DNA of 22,762 nt from a virus, in the IMG/VR virus record IMGVR_UViG_3300043640_000023, positions 1 to 22,762 of that record. One strand, written 5' to 3'. Of this stretch, positions 1-6,986 are shown in pieces. The notes below the pieces were generated by a model. The model did not search any database. It was not told where the DNA came from and was given only the letters and a program-made list of their open reading frames with translations. Every line of letters starts with the position of its first letter. Position 1 is the stretch's first letter. Position numbers and translations under genes: made by a program.

Positions 1-6
1 TGATCA

Positions 7-171
7 ATGGAAAGCGCAATGACCCGCCTCCGCCTCTTCTTCCGCCGCCACCAAGACGCCTTTGTCAGCGTGACAGCCATCCTCTGCGCCGTCATCGGCC
101 TGTGCCTGTGCACGGGCGTTGTCGGGCCGACGCTTGATGCGCGGGCCGCGTCGCACAGTGCGCAACGTTAA
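7..171 (+). CDS. Small single-pass membrane protein, unknown function
   Basis: This short ORF encodes 54 residues. It has a basic N-terminus (several Arg between residues 7 and 14), one hydrophobic segment at about residues 19-40 rich in Val, Leu, Ile and Cys, and a short polar tail. This is the pattern of a small inner-membrane protein with its N-terminus in the cytoplasm. A TGA at positions 1-3 may be the stop of an upstream gene. A second in-frame ATG at 19 could also be used. The stop lies 15 nt before the exonuclease start, so it probably belongs to the same early operon. I recognise no family. The gene call rests on position, the hydrophobic segment and the tight spacing. Confidence 0.5.
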   Translation: MESAMTRLRLFFRRHQDAFVSVTAILCAVIGLCLCTGVVGPTLDARAASHSAQR

Positions 172-186
172 ATCCTGGAGAAAGCA

Positions 187-1164
187 TTGAACGCCATCAT
201 CGAACCCGTAAAGCTCGACCGCACCCGCTTCCTGGGCGGCACCGACATGGCTGCCCTGTACGGCGTCAGCAAGTGGAAGACGCCGCTGCAAGTGTGGGCA
301 GAAAAGACCCGCCGCGATGCGCACCGCGAGGAAGACCCCGCCAAGATGAAGGTGTTCAACCGCGGTAAGCGCCTTGAGCCGGTCGTGATCGACATGGTGC
401 GCGAGGACTACGGCCTGGAAGTCGTGCGCGTGAACGAGCGCTACCCCCATCCCGATCACAACTTCCTGTCCGTCGAAATCGATTTCGAATGGCGCGTGAC
501 CGAAGAGGCGCTTGCGACCTTCCCTTGGCTGGGCGATCTGGAAATCGGTTCGATCCAGAATGGCGAGGTCAAGACCGTGCACCCGTTCGTCGCACACGAA
601 TGGGGCGACATGGAAACCGACGAAGTGCCGATCTACTACGCGGCCCAGTCCATGACCGGACTGGCCGTCACGGGCCGGCAGGTGTGCCTCTACGCCACGC
701 TGGTGGGCACCGACGATCTGATCTTCTATGCCGTGCAGCGCGACCAGGAAACCATCGACGCCATGATGATCAAGGCGGTGGACTTCTGGACGAACTACGT
801 CATGACGGATACGCCGCCCGACCCGGAGACGTTCGAGGATCTGAAGTTCCTGTACGCGCGCGACAACGGCGAACAGGTCGAAGGCACGCCGGAAGTGCTC
901 GAAAAGCTGGCCGAATTCCGGGCGCTGACCGAAACCGCCAAGGACATAGAAGACCGCCGCGACGTTCTCAAGTTCGACATCCAGGCATTCATGGAGCCGA
1001 ACGCCATCTTGACCGACCACGGCAAGGCAGTGGCCACATGGAAAAGCCAATCGTCTGACCGCCTGGACGGCAAAGAGCTGGCCGAGGCTATGCCGGAAGT
1101 CGCCAAGCAATTCCGCAACATCATCGAAACCCGGGTTTTCCGCCTTAAAGGAACGAAGAAATGA
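187..1164 (+). CDS. YqaJ-type phage exonuclease (recombination nuclease)
   Basis: The 325-residue protein matches the YqaJ viral recombinase family, a lambda-exonuclease-like fold of the PD-(D/E)XK superfamily. These enzymes resect double-stranded DNA ends to give single strands for a RecT/Bet partner. Visible motifs are the N-terminal RTRFLGGTDMAALYGVSKW region (residues 12-30), Glu64 in RLEP, Asp99 in SVEID, the catalytic E-x-K at 127-129 (GEVK), and a Gln-containing helix (AAQSMTG). The start is TTG at 187: GGAG lies 6 nt upstream (177-180), and the next ATG would cut into the conserved GGTDM motif. The stop overlaps the recT start by ATGA, which is typical for an exonuclease/annealase pair. 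The family assignment is firm; activity is inferred. Confidence 0.9.
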   Translation: MNAIIEPVKLDRTRFLGGTDMAALYGVSKWKTPLQVWAEKTRRDAHREEDPAKMKVFNRGKRLEPVVIDMVREDYGLEVVRVNERYPHPDHNFLSVEIDFEWRVTEEALATFPWLGDLEIGSIQNGEVKTVHPFVAHEWGDMETDEVPIYYAAQSMTGLAVTGRQVCLYATLVGTDDLIFYAVQRDQETIDAMMIKAVDFWTNYVMTDTPPDPETFEDLKFLYARDNGEQVEGTPEVLEKLAEFRALTETAKDIEDRRDVLKFDIQAFMEPNAILTDHGKAVATWKSQSSDRLDGKELAEAMPEVAKQFRNIIETRVFRLKGTKK

Positions 1165-2201
1165 GCGCGTCCCAATTGAAAGCCGTAGCCACCGGACAGG
1201 CCGAACAGCAGCGTGTCGCCGACATGAAGCCCAAGGAGAAAATCTCCTACATGCTGGAAAAGCGTAAGGGCGAGATTCAGAAGATGCTGCCGAAGCATCT
1301 TTCGGCCGACCGCCTCTTGAAGGTCGCGCAGATCGCCGCCACCACCACACCGGGCCTAGCGGAATGCGACATCCCGTCCCTGGTGGGCGCCATTGGTCAG
1401 TGCGCGCAGATGGGCTTGGAGCCCAATACCGTACTGGGCCATGCCTATCTCGTCCCCTTCAATACGAAGCGCAAGGATGCCGCCGGCAATGAGCGGTGGG
1501 TGAAGTCGGTGCAGGTAATCGTGGGCTACAAGGGCCTGATAGATCTGGCGCGTCGGTCCGGGCAGATCGTCAGCATTGCCGCGCACGAGGTGTGCAAGAA
1601 CGATAAGTTCGACCTTGTGTATGGGTTGGATGAAAAGCTCGAGCACCGGCCCTCCATGGATGAGCGTGGGGACACCATCGGCTTCTACGCCGTCGCCAAA
1701 CTGGTGGGCGGTGGCCACGCCTTCGAATTCATGTCGGTACATCAGGTGCACGCCATCCGCGATTCCTCGCAGGGCTACCAGCAGGCCAAGAAGTACAAAA
1801 AGGAAGCGGCGCACCCTTGGGGCGCCCACTTCATCGAAATGGGCCGCAAGACGGTTATCCGGCGCCTCGCAAAATTCCTGCCGCTGTCCATCGAATTCCA
1901 GACCGCTACCGTCCTGGATGAAATGGCCAGCCAGGACCGCGATCAGCGCCTTGACGAAAACACCATCGACGGCGATTTCATCTTCGCGCAGGGTGGCGAT
2001 GAGCATGGCGACCAGAACGAAGGGCGTGAACCAGAGCAGATCGGTTACGACCCGGCGCCAGTGTTGGGGAGCATCGCGGCGGCCATGTCTATCGAGGCGC
2101 TGGACCTGATCGGCGACCAGTTGCGCGATGCACCCGACGAGCACTACGACGCGCTCAGCGCCGCGTTTAACGCTCGGCGCGCCCAGTTCCAACCCGAATG
2201 A
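1161..2201 (+). CDS. recT: RecT family single-strand annealing protein
   Basis: The 346-residue protein is a clear RecT homologue. RecT proteins coat single-stranded DNA and promote annealing and strand exchange during phage recombination. The core runs from about residue 30 to 260 and contains typical family stretches: SYMLEKRKGEIQKMLP, LVGAIGQCAQMGLEPN, VQVIVGYKGLIDLARRSG and GRKTVIRRLAKFLPLS. The C-terminal third after about residue 270 is acidic and low in complexity, a region that varies in the family. The start ATG overlaps the exonuclease stop (ATGA, 1161-1164), so the two products are likely made together as an exonuclease/annealase system like lambda Exo-Bet. Confidence 0.95.
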   Translation: MSASQLKAVATGQAEQQRVADMKPKEKISYMLEKRKGEIQKMLPKHLSADRLLKVAQIAATTTPGLAECDIPSLVGAIGQCAQMGLEPNTVLGHAYLVPFNTKRKDAAGNERWVKSVQVIVGYKGLIDLARRSGQIVSIAAHEVCKNDKFDLVYGLDEKLEHRPSMDERGDTIGFYAVAKLVGGGHAFEFMSVHQVHAIRDSSQGYQQAKKYKKEAAHPWGAHFIEMGRKTVIRRLAKFLPLSIEFQTATVLDEMASQDRDQRLDENTIDGDFIFAQGGDEHGDQNEGREPEQIGYDPAPVLGSIAAAMSIEALDLIGDQLRDAPDEHYDALSAAFNARRAQFQPE

Positions 2202-2331
2202 CTTTCGGGCCACGCCAGCATCCGCCCGGGCCGGGTTGGGCTGGCGCTGTCCCAGGGCGGCGCTCCCATCAACCACCACGAATACCCGCGCCGCCCGCCT
2301 ATTTGCAGTCCCAACCACAACTGGAGTTTTT

Positions 2332-2799
2332 ATGTCTCGAATTTCTCCCACCATCGGCCGCATGGTCTATTACTACCCGTCGAATCTGGAAGTCCGGTTC
2401 AGCAAACTGCCCTTCGTGCTGCATGGCGAAGGCCCGCTTTCCGCCAACATCGCGCACGTCTTCAGCGACACCATGGTCAGCCTGTCGGTCATCGATTCCG
2501 ACGGCAATCAGCATGCACGCACGTCCGTTTCGTTCATCCCCGACGACACTCTGCCCGTGCCGGATGGCAATGCCTATGCGACCTGGATGCCGTTCCAGTT
2601 CGAGCAGGTTGCCCAGCAGGGTTTGGCATCGAAGATGGCGCAGAAGCAGCCCGGCGCCCAGTCCCATAATCAGTTCAAGACTGCGCCCACTTCTGGCGAG
2701 CCTGCGCCGTCGCTGTCTGGCGACGTCGGCGGCACCACCCAGACCGCCGATAGCGCTGTCGGTACGGCCGCCGCCGATCCCACCCAACCCGCAGCCTAA
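2332..2799 (+). CDS. Conserved phage protein of unknown function
   Basis: The 155-residue protein begins SRISPTIGRMVYYYP and has a compact N-terminal domain (about 1-95) with alternating hydrophobic residues suggestive of beta strands. A low-complexity Gln/Ala/Thr/Pro tail follows (about 100-155). I recall this N-terminal pattern from uncharacterised proteins of Burkholderiales phages but know no function. The start ATG at 2332 has GGAG 5 nt upstream (2323-2326). An upstream extension in the same frame back to 2128 overlaps recT and looks non-coding. The 130 nt between recT and this gene are GC-rich and I see no clear promoter there. Position next to recT suggests a DNA-metabolism or host-interaction role, but this is a guess. 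Confidence 0.75.
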   Translation: MSRISPTIGRMVYYYPSNLEVRFSKLPFVLHGEGPLSANIAHVFSDTMVSLSVIDSDGNQHARTSVSFIPDDTLPVPDGNAYATWMPFQFEQVAQQGLASKMAQKQPGAQSHNQFKTAPTSGEPAPSLSGDVGGTTQTADSAVGTAAADPTQPAA

Positions 2800-2849
2800 G
2801 CAGCAGCCGGCGGCGCTGTACGGCCGCTGGCCCATCACTGGAGAAACTC

Positions 2850-3191
2850 ATGACGAAAGAAGAATTGCAGGCCGCTGTCACGGTTGCGCGCAAGACGCTG
2901 GCCGACGCCGAGGACGCATTATTGGCCTTCGACGCGCTGCCCGAGAACAACGTGTTCGCATCGCTGTATGACGCTGAGGGTGCGCTTGAAGACCGTTTGC
3001 GCAACGAGGCATTCAAGGACTGCGAGGGCGCGGGCAACTGCGGCGACGACGAATACACGCAGGAATTCATCGTGGACGGCGTGCGTTACGTGGGAACGCT
3101 GTCCGTCGAATACAACCGCCACGACAAGACCTACTACTACATCGACAGCGCCGAGTTCACCTACGCCCCTGTTGATCAACCCGCAGCCTAA
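2850..3191 (+). CDS. Small acidic phage protein, unknown function
   Basis: The 113-residue acidic protein has an N-terminal Ala/Leu-rich helix (about residues 3-35) and a second half rich in Asp, Tyr and Thr that looks like beta strands (VDGVRYVGTLSVEYNRHD). GGAG lies 6 nt before the ATG (2840-2843). It stands alone, separated from the previous gene by 50 nt and followed by the long structured non-coding stretch. No enzymatic motif is visible. A small acidic early protein could be a DNA mimic or inhibitor of a host enzyme, but nothing in the sequence proves this. Confidence 0.7.
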   Translation: MTKEELQAAVTVARKTLADAEDALLAFDALPENNVFASLYDAEGALEDRLRNEAFKDCEGAGNCGDDEYTQEFIVDGVRYVGTLSVEYNRHDKTYYYIDSAEFTYAPVDQPAA

Positions 3192-3234
3192 CCCTAACCG
3201 CGACCTGGGCCGCGCACGCCTAGGGCCATGAAGC

Positions 3235-3354
3235 GAGGCGGTTGAGGTTTCTCTCGGCGGATCAGGGGGAGCCGAAACATCGGTGCAGGCGTGATGGGGG
3301 TGCACACCCTGACCGCCGTAAGTCTTTGGGGTTCGAATCCCCGGCAACCGCCTC
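3235..3354 (+). ncRNA. Cloverleaf-like structured RNA (tRNA-like candidate)
   Basis: A perfect 10-bp stem joins 3235-3244 (GAGGCGGTTG) to 3345-3354 (CAACCGCCTC). Three arms fit between. Arm 2 pairs GTTT 3247-3250 with AAAC 3275-3278, and CGGC 3255-3258 with GCCG 3271-3274. Arm 3 pairs GGCG 3288-3291 with CGCC 3314-3317, and GGGT 3298-3301 with ACCC 3306-3309 around a GCAC loop. Arm 4 pairs GGGG 3328-3331 with CCCC 3339-3342 around TTCGAAT, which is a canonical tRNA T-loop. The T-like arm abuts the closing stem as in tRNA. However, arms 2 and 3 are not normal D and anticodon arms and no anticodon or CCA is evident, so this is not a standard tRNA. Arm 3 has competing pairings (GTGCA with TGCAC). 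Expression is unproven. Confidence 0.45.
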
Positions 3355-3652
3355 TCTTGATGGTGAGCAGTACGCGCAGGCGATGCGCAAGAGACTAGGA
3401 CAGCGCGGAACCGACCACGGCGAGGCATCGCTCACGGTCAAAGGTGGCCCACCTGTAGGGCATGCAACAAGGTTCCGGGACCGTGTAGACGTGGCTGGTA
3501 GTTCCTGCGGGGAGCCACGCGCCTATCGCAACCAACATCTCGCGGCAGCAGGCCGGGTTCGCAGCCGGCCACCATCAATGAGTAAAGCCCGGTACGCAAG
3601 CCGGCAAGCGGGTGCAGAGCCCGCACTACCCAACCACCTGGAGATACCCAGA
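3355..3652 (+). other. Non-coding stretch with consecutive RNA hairpins
   Basis: No convincing gene is seen in these 298 nt. The frame of the downstream gene is open here, but its translation is Arg/Pro-rich and looks like shadow. Several inverted repeats occur in series: CACGGTC 3433-3439 with GACCGTG 3479-3485 (enclosing a smaller GGTG/CACC hairpin), CGTGGCT 3490-3496 with AGCCACG 3513-3519, GGCCGG 3551-3556 with CCGGCC 3565-3570, and GCGGG 3608-3612 with CCCGC 3620-3624. None is followed by a T-run, so they are not simple terminators. They may form the leader of the next gene or one larger RNA together with the cloverleaf upstream. The stretch ends in the GGAG (3640-3643) of the next gene. 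Confidence 0.4.
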
Positions 3653-4174
3653 ATGCAAAACCTGTTCTCGCTGGACCACCAGATCGTCACGCTGAAGGCG
3701 ATCAAGTTGCGCGCCGAATTAAAGGAGGAAAACGGCCTGCTCGATGTAGAACTGTTCTTCGTCGCACGCATGGGCAATGACGCGCTCGTGATGATTGCGC
3801 CCGATCTGCGCTCGCTGCTTTATAAGCGCGGCGAACAGATGACGACGGACAGCGACGAGCCCGGCCTGACCGAGCTTCGCATGCCTGAGCTGGAGGCGCT
3901 GAACATCAAGAAAGAGATTGTCGGCGCCGACGTGACGCTGCATTACGGTGTGGGCGAATCGAACGGTCGAAGCACGGATATCTCGCTGCCAGACACGAAG
4001 AAAATCGATACCTTCTATGTTTTGCCGATGCAGGGAGGGACCAACACCATCGGATGGCGCGTGTGCTGCAAGCCTCAGTTTGAACAGCTTGGCGACATTG
4101 GTCGGGTGCTGGGGCGTGAGGCGCCGCTGACCATCGTGACGCCCGAGGACAAGCAGGGTTCGTTGGGGGTATGA
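3653..4174 (+). CDS. Early phage protein of unknown function
   Basis: The 173-residue protein begins MQNLFSLDHQIVTLKAIKLR. It is predicted mainly as mixed beta/alpha, with an acidic central region (TDSDEPGLTELRMPELEAL) and a GGTNTIGWRVCCKP segment near residue 135. The start ATG at 3653 has GGAG 9 nt upstream. The same frame is open for about 410 nt further upstream, but that part is the structured non-coding stretch. The product follows the recombination genes, so a single-strand-binding or recombination accessory role is conceivable, but I see no OB-fold signature strong enough to call it. The last codon overlaps a tiny ORF by ATGA. Confidence 0.7.
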   Translation: MQNLFSLDHQIVTLKAIKLRAELKEENGLLDVELFFVARMGNDALVMIAPDLRSLLYKRGEQMTTDSDEPGLTELRMPELEALNIKKEIVGADVTLHYGVGESNGRSTDISLPDTKKIDTFYVLPMQGGTNTIGWRVCCKPQFEQLGDIGRVLGREAPLTIVTPEDKQGSLGV

Positions 4175-4230
4175 GCGTGGCCACCATGACGCCCGCCATC
4201 TGCGATAACCCAGCACAGGAGGTATCTTGA
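4171..4230 (+). CDS. Possible 19-residue leader peptide
   Basis: A 19-codon ORF starts in an ATGA overlap with the previous stop and ends with TGA at 4228-4230, inside the start region of the methyltransferase remnant. It spans the strong AGGAGG at 4217-4222. Its role could be to carry ribosomes to the next start by coupling. It may equally be chance; the only evidence is the overlap at both ends. Confidence 0.2.
   Translation: MSVATMTPAICDNPAQEVS
4217..4222 (+). promoter_or_regulatory. Strong ribosome binding site serving two overlapping starts
   Basis: A perfect AGGAGG lies 4 nt before a TTG (4227) and 8 nt before an ATG (4231) in another frame. The spacing favours the ATG, but protein homology favours the TTG frame (methyltransferase-like). 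It is the best Shine-Dalgarno sequence I noticed in the left arm, and it serves what appears to be a broken gene. Confidence 0.7.
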
Positions 4231-4592
4231 ATGGTCTGGCTCTATGTGCCGGGGTTGGCATGCTCGATGAAGGATTGCGATCCGCATGCCAGTTTCTTGG
4301 ACGCGAATACCGCACCGTTTGCTACGTGGAGCGGGAAGCCCCTGCTGCCGCGCAGCTTGTCACGCTCATGGAAAACGGCGCGATTGATCCGGCGCCTATC
4401 TGGTCTGACCTTCTCACCTTCGATGGCGCAGCGTGGCGCGGACGAACGAAAAGACGGAGCTTCCGTTTCTGCACTCGCCATCATCCCCAAAGGATAGACC
4501 ATGATCGATCTGGTACGCGCCATCGGCGTCTACATAGTCATCCCTGCCGGTGCTTTCGGGGTGCTAGCGCTATTCACTTATTTGGTATTTAA
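4227..4592 (+). pseudogene. Truncated C5 cytosine DNA methyltransferase (N-terminal remnant)
   Basis: From the TTG at 4227 the frame reads NGLALCAGVGMLDEGL (SAM-binding motif I of C5 cytosine methyltransferases), then CYVEREAPAAAQLV (motif II region) and PAPIWSDLLTFDGAAWRG (motif III region). Intact phage relatives continue into the catalytic loop with Pro-Cys-Gln. Here homology stops at about 4445 and the frame runs on as Arg/His-rich nonsense that is the shadow of the next small gene. The catalytic Cys, the target-recognition domain and the C-terminal motifs are absent, so it cannot methylate DNA. The +1 frame from ATG 4231 to 4497 (88 residues) is also open and better spaced from AGGAGG. 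That frame resembles a shadow commonly annotated over such methyltransferases. I read the locus as a deletion remnant. Confidence 0.7.
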
Positions 4593-4605
4593 GGACCTGA
4601 AATGA
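4501..4605 (+). CDS. 34-residue membrane microprotein
   Basis: The 34-residue ORF is almost entirely one transmembrane helix (about residues 8-30, IGVYIVIPAGAFGVLALFTYLVF in two parts: IGVYIVIPAGAFG and VLALFTYLVF) flanked by charged ends (Asp/Arg before, Lys/Asp/Lys after). AAGGA lies just upstream of the ATG, and the stop overlaps the next start by ATGA (4602-4605), which supports it as a real translated gene in the coupled early operon. Its function is unknown. Such early microproteins could act at the host membrane, for example in exclusion or in modulating a host membrane protein. Confidence 0.6.
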   Translation: MIDLVRAIGVYIVIPAGAFGVLALFTYLVFKDLK

Positions 4606-5789
4606 CCAGTCCCAACGAAAAGCAGGTTCTGACGGACCCCGAAATCATGGCCCTCTTGCCGGGCGCGGTGCGGCTACCGCCTGGATGGAAGCAGACCGCC
4701 CGCGCCATCGAGTGCGCCGTCACCGAGCGCATTGGCGGCATGCCGGCGACGGAGTGGCAGGATCAATTCCACTATCTCGCGGTCGGCTTGGTTGACGATG
4801 CAAATCGAGGTAAGGAGGCGCGCCAGAAGGCTTTCGACGCGCTGATGGAGCATGGAAAGGTACGCATCCTGCCTGACGCCAGCGAGGCCGGGGCGGTGGC
4901 GTGGCATGTCGTGGACACCGCCCAGGGGAAGACTTTCATCACGCAAAGCGCGATGGTGGCGGGGAAAGCGGTCGAAGGCGGCGTAAAGGTTCGGCCATTG
5001 GTATATGGCGATTCCGCCCCATCGGAAGCGCCCGACGTAACGCCAGGGGAGTCCAGGGATATTATGGGCCGCGAGGCATACGATGAGGAAGCCGATATGG
5101 CCGAGGTTGGCCGGGCGCTGATGAAGGCTATAGAGACGCACGCACCGAAAGGCTGGAATCCCAATGACTGCCCCAGCGAGATTGTGGGCGACTTGCGCAA
5201 CATGCTGGACGAAGCCAAGGCAGTTCCATCGGATGCGCCCGCGCAGCAGGGAATTCCGTTTGCTGGGTACGATACGAACTTCAATCCCGGCAGTAACCCC
5301 GAAAATCCACAAGAGGAACCCGAACCGGCTGCGCAGGGCGATGAGCGGGCAGCGGTAGATGCGTGGGTAGCAACGATGCGCGAATTCGCTCACCCGCCAA
5401 ACGTGGACGAAATCATGGCTTTCAGAGAGGGCTTTCAGGTCGCTCGCCAGCCGTCCGCCGCAGCGAGTGCGGAACTTCGCATCGGCGTGAGCGCCACCGA
5501 GCATGGCGCGACAGTCTGCATCATGCAGCCGCATGCGGACGGCAGCGCCACCGTGATCTATTCCGCAACGCATCCTACTGGCGATAGCATGGGCAGCGCC
5601 GCCCTGGTTGACCGCCAGAAGCGTGCGCAGGATGGGGCGGACGTATCCGAAATCTTGCGGGAAATAAAGCGGATTTGCCGGGAAAAGCCCACTGCCACGA
5701 ATGCTTATGGCATCAAATCGTGGGAAAAAATAGAAAGGCTCATCCGCGTCGCCCTTGCCGCCGCCAAGCCGGAAGGGGGTGCGGCATGA
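4602..5789 (+). CDS. Modular early phage protein of unknown function
   Basis: The 395-residue hydrophilic protein appears to be built of several short modules. These are an N-terminal region with PPGWKQTARAIECAVTERIG (residues about 27-46), a central part with EVGRALMKAIETHAPKGWNP and IVGDLRNMLDEAK, a linker rich in Pro, Glu and Asn (about 225-250), a helical segment AVDAWVATMREFAHPPNVDE, and a C-terminal region with EILREIKRICREKP. No catalytic motif, membrane segment or signal peptide is seen. Such mosaic hypothetical proteins are common in Burkholderiales phages and vary by module exchange. ATGA overlaps on both sides place it firmly in the operon. Confidence 0.75.
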   Translation: MTSPNEKQVLTDPEIMALLPGAVRLPPGWKQTARAIECAVTERIGGMPATEWQDQFHYLAVGLVDDANRGKEARQKAFDALMEHGKVRILPDASEAGAVAWHVVDTAQGKTFITQSAMVAGKAVEGGVKVRPLVYGDSAPSEAPDVTPGESRDIMGREAYDEEADMAEVGRALMKAIETHAPKGWNPNDCPSEIVGDLRNMLDEAKAVPSDAPAQQGIPFAGYDTNFNPGSNPENPQEEPEPAAQGDERAAVDAWVATMREFAHPPNVDEIMAFREGFQVARQPSAAASAELRIGVSATEHGATVCIMQPHADGSATVIYSATHPTGDSMGSAALVDRQKRAQDGADVSEILREIKRICREKPTATNAYGIKSWEKIERLIRVALAAAKPEGGAA

Positions 5790-6529
5790 ATACGCCCGGA
5801 ACCAATACCGGCCACGGTCATGTATGGGCGCGCCCTGATGGCCTGAAGGCGAGATGCGGCGGCCCTGCGTTATGCCGCGAGTGCGCGCGGGATACTGCTG
5901 CAATCGCCAAACCGAAGCAGGACGCGCCGACGGATGCGGAGATCACCTACGAGGTTTGGCAGAATGACATGATCGTTGCCACGTCCACCGATCTGGAGGA
6001 CGCCAGCCACTATGCCGCCGTCTATTCTCAGGATGGACCCGTGAAGGTTTATACGGTTCGGCGATCCAACTGGGAAGGACCGCAGGGTGGAATGGTCAAA
6101 GCCCCAGCCCAGGACGCCGAACAACCCGAGAACATCCGCACAGGCTATCCCTACGACGATCCGGCCTTCGAAGCCCTGGCCCGCGAGCATGATGTCTGGG
6201 GGCGTGCATCGGGTGCGCTATGTGCGGTGTTCTGGAGAGCGGCTAGGGTGTCCGGCGAGCAGGCCAGGGATGCGGCACTGAACGATCTACGCTTGGAACT
6301 GGCAGCGGCGCAAGCTAACGCCTCACACCTGTCAGGCATGGCGGACTACTGGCTGGCCCTGCGCGACGTGCCGGACGATCTACTGGGAGAGACGGGAATT
6401 CCGTGCGTCGCCGTATCTAGCGGACCGACAAGTGGCAGATATGTAAATGGCGAAGATGCCGAGGCTGCGGTGCGCGCCACGCTCGCCGCCCGCGCCCTGA
6501 AATCGACCAGCGCCGGGAAGGACGAATGA
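5786..6529 (+). CDS. Early phage protein with N-terminal Cys/His cluster
   Basis: The 247-residue protein starts in an ATGA overlap with the previous stop. The first 36 residues hold His10, His12, Cys24, Cys30 and Cys33 in HVWARPDGLKARCGGP followed by CRECARD, a spacing that could bind one zinc ion. The middle (about 52-95) reads as a small alpha/beta module (YEVWQNDMIVATSTDLEDA), and the C-terminal half is helical and Ala-rich. No enzyme family is recognised. The combination of a small Cys cluster with an unrelated C-terminal module suggests mosaic assembly. The zinc-binding proposal is inference from residue spacing only. Confidence 0.7.
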   Translation: MNTPGTNTGHGHVWARPDGLKARCGGPALCRECARDTAAIAKPKQDAPTDAEITYEVWQNDMIVATSTDLEDASHYAAVYSQDGPVKVYTVRRSNWEGPQGGMVKAPAQDAEQPENIRTGYPYDDPAFEALAREHDVWGRASGALCAVFWRAARVSGEQARDAALNDLRLELAAAQANASHLSGMADYWLALRDVPDDLLGETGIPCVAVSSGPTSGRYVNGEDAEAAVRATLAARALKSTSAGKDE

Positions 6530-6750
6530 TGGCCGTCCCTACGAACGAACACACCATGCGTTCGCATATCTTCGGGGACGGCTACGTCACCCTGACATGG
6601 CCGAAGAATCTAACCGTCGAGGATATCGACTTGGTGCAGTCCATCGTGCTGCTGCAACTCAATGTGTTCCGTAAGCATGCGCAGCGCCGTGTCAATGCCG
6701 ATCTGGAATACGAATCGTGGTTTCCGGTGAATGACGGGAAGGGGGAATGA
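6526..6750 (+). CDS. Small early phage protein, unknown function
   Basis: The 74-residue protein overlaps both neighbours by ATGA. It has a short strand (YVTLTWPKNL) followed by a helix (VEDIDLVQSIVLLQLNVFRK). Similar strand-helix small proteins recur in early regions of proteobacterial phages without known function. A second ATG directly follows the first (MM), so the exact start is uncertain by one codon. Confidence 0.65.
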   Translation: MMAVPTNEHTMRSHIFGDGYVTLTWPKNLTVEDIDLVQSIVLLQLNVFRKHAQRRVNADLEYESWFPVNDGKGE

Positions 6751-6986
6751 TGGACGATAAGACAATGCTCGCCCGCATCGCTGAACTGGAGGCAGCGCTG
6801 CGCGGCCTGTCCGACATGTACTCGCACGCGTGGGATCTGGTGGCAGGTGGATTGGTAATGCAGCCGCCTAGCATCCCCCGATTCGAGGAAGCCCATAGGG
6901 TGGCGCGTATCGCCCTGGGCCATCCTTTCGTTGGTGACGATGGCAGCGACCCTGATGCTGCCGCTGCGCTGGGAGAGAAGCCATGA
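6747..6986 (+). CDS. Small early phage protein, unknown function
   Basis: The 79-residue protein lies between ATGA overlaps. It opens with a helical, leucine-zipper-like segment (MLARIAELEAALRGLSDM, about residues 7-24), which suggests an oligomeric coiled coil. A short Pro-containing middle and a Gly/Asp/Ala-rich tail follow. No known domain is recognised. Confidence 0.65.
   Translation: MMDDKTMLARIAELEAALRGLSDMYSHAWDLVAGGLVMQPPSIPRFEEAHRVARIALGHPFVGDDGSDPDAAAALGEKP

Noticed and set aside
4-1350. Long minus-strand open frame (448 codons) across the exonuclease and recT start
   Set aside because: It is the antisense shadow of two clear gene families in high-GC DNA; its translation is His/Arg/Val-rich without recognisable domains. 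The same applies to minus-strand frames at 1356-2363 and 4674-5903.
2202-2331. Terminator or promoter in the recT-downstream gap
   Set aside because: The gap is GC-rich with weak self-complementarity but no T-run and no convincing -35/-10 pair.
3235-3354. A normal tRNA gene
   Set aside because: Only the T-arm fits. The closing stem is 10 bp, the D-like and anticodon-like arms are not canonical, and no anticodon loop or CCA can be assigned.
3242-3652. In-frame upstream extension of the gene at 3653
   Set aside because: It is open for about 137 codons, but the translation is Arg/Pro/Gly-rich and the DNA is full of inverted repeats. The ATG at 3653 has its own GGAG.
4231-4497. 88-residue ORF as a genuine independent gene
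   Set aside because: It is the +1 frame of the methyltransferase remnant. The resemblance to database proteins is best explained as the shadow frame of intact methyltransferases, although its RBS spacing is good.
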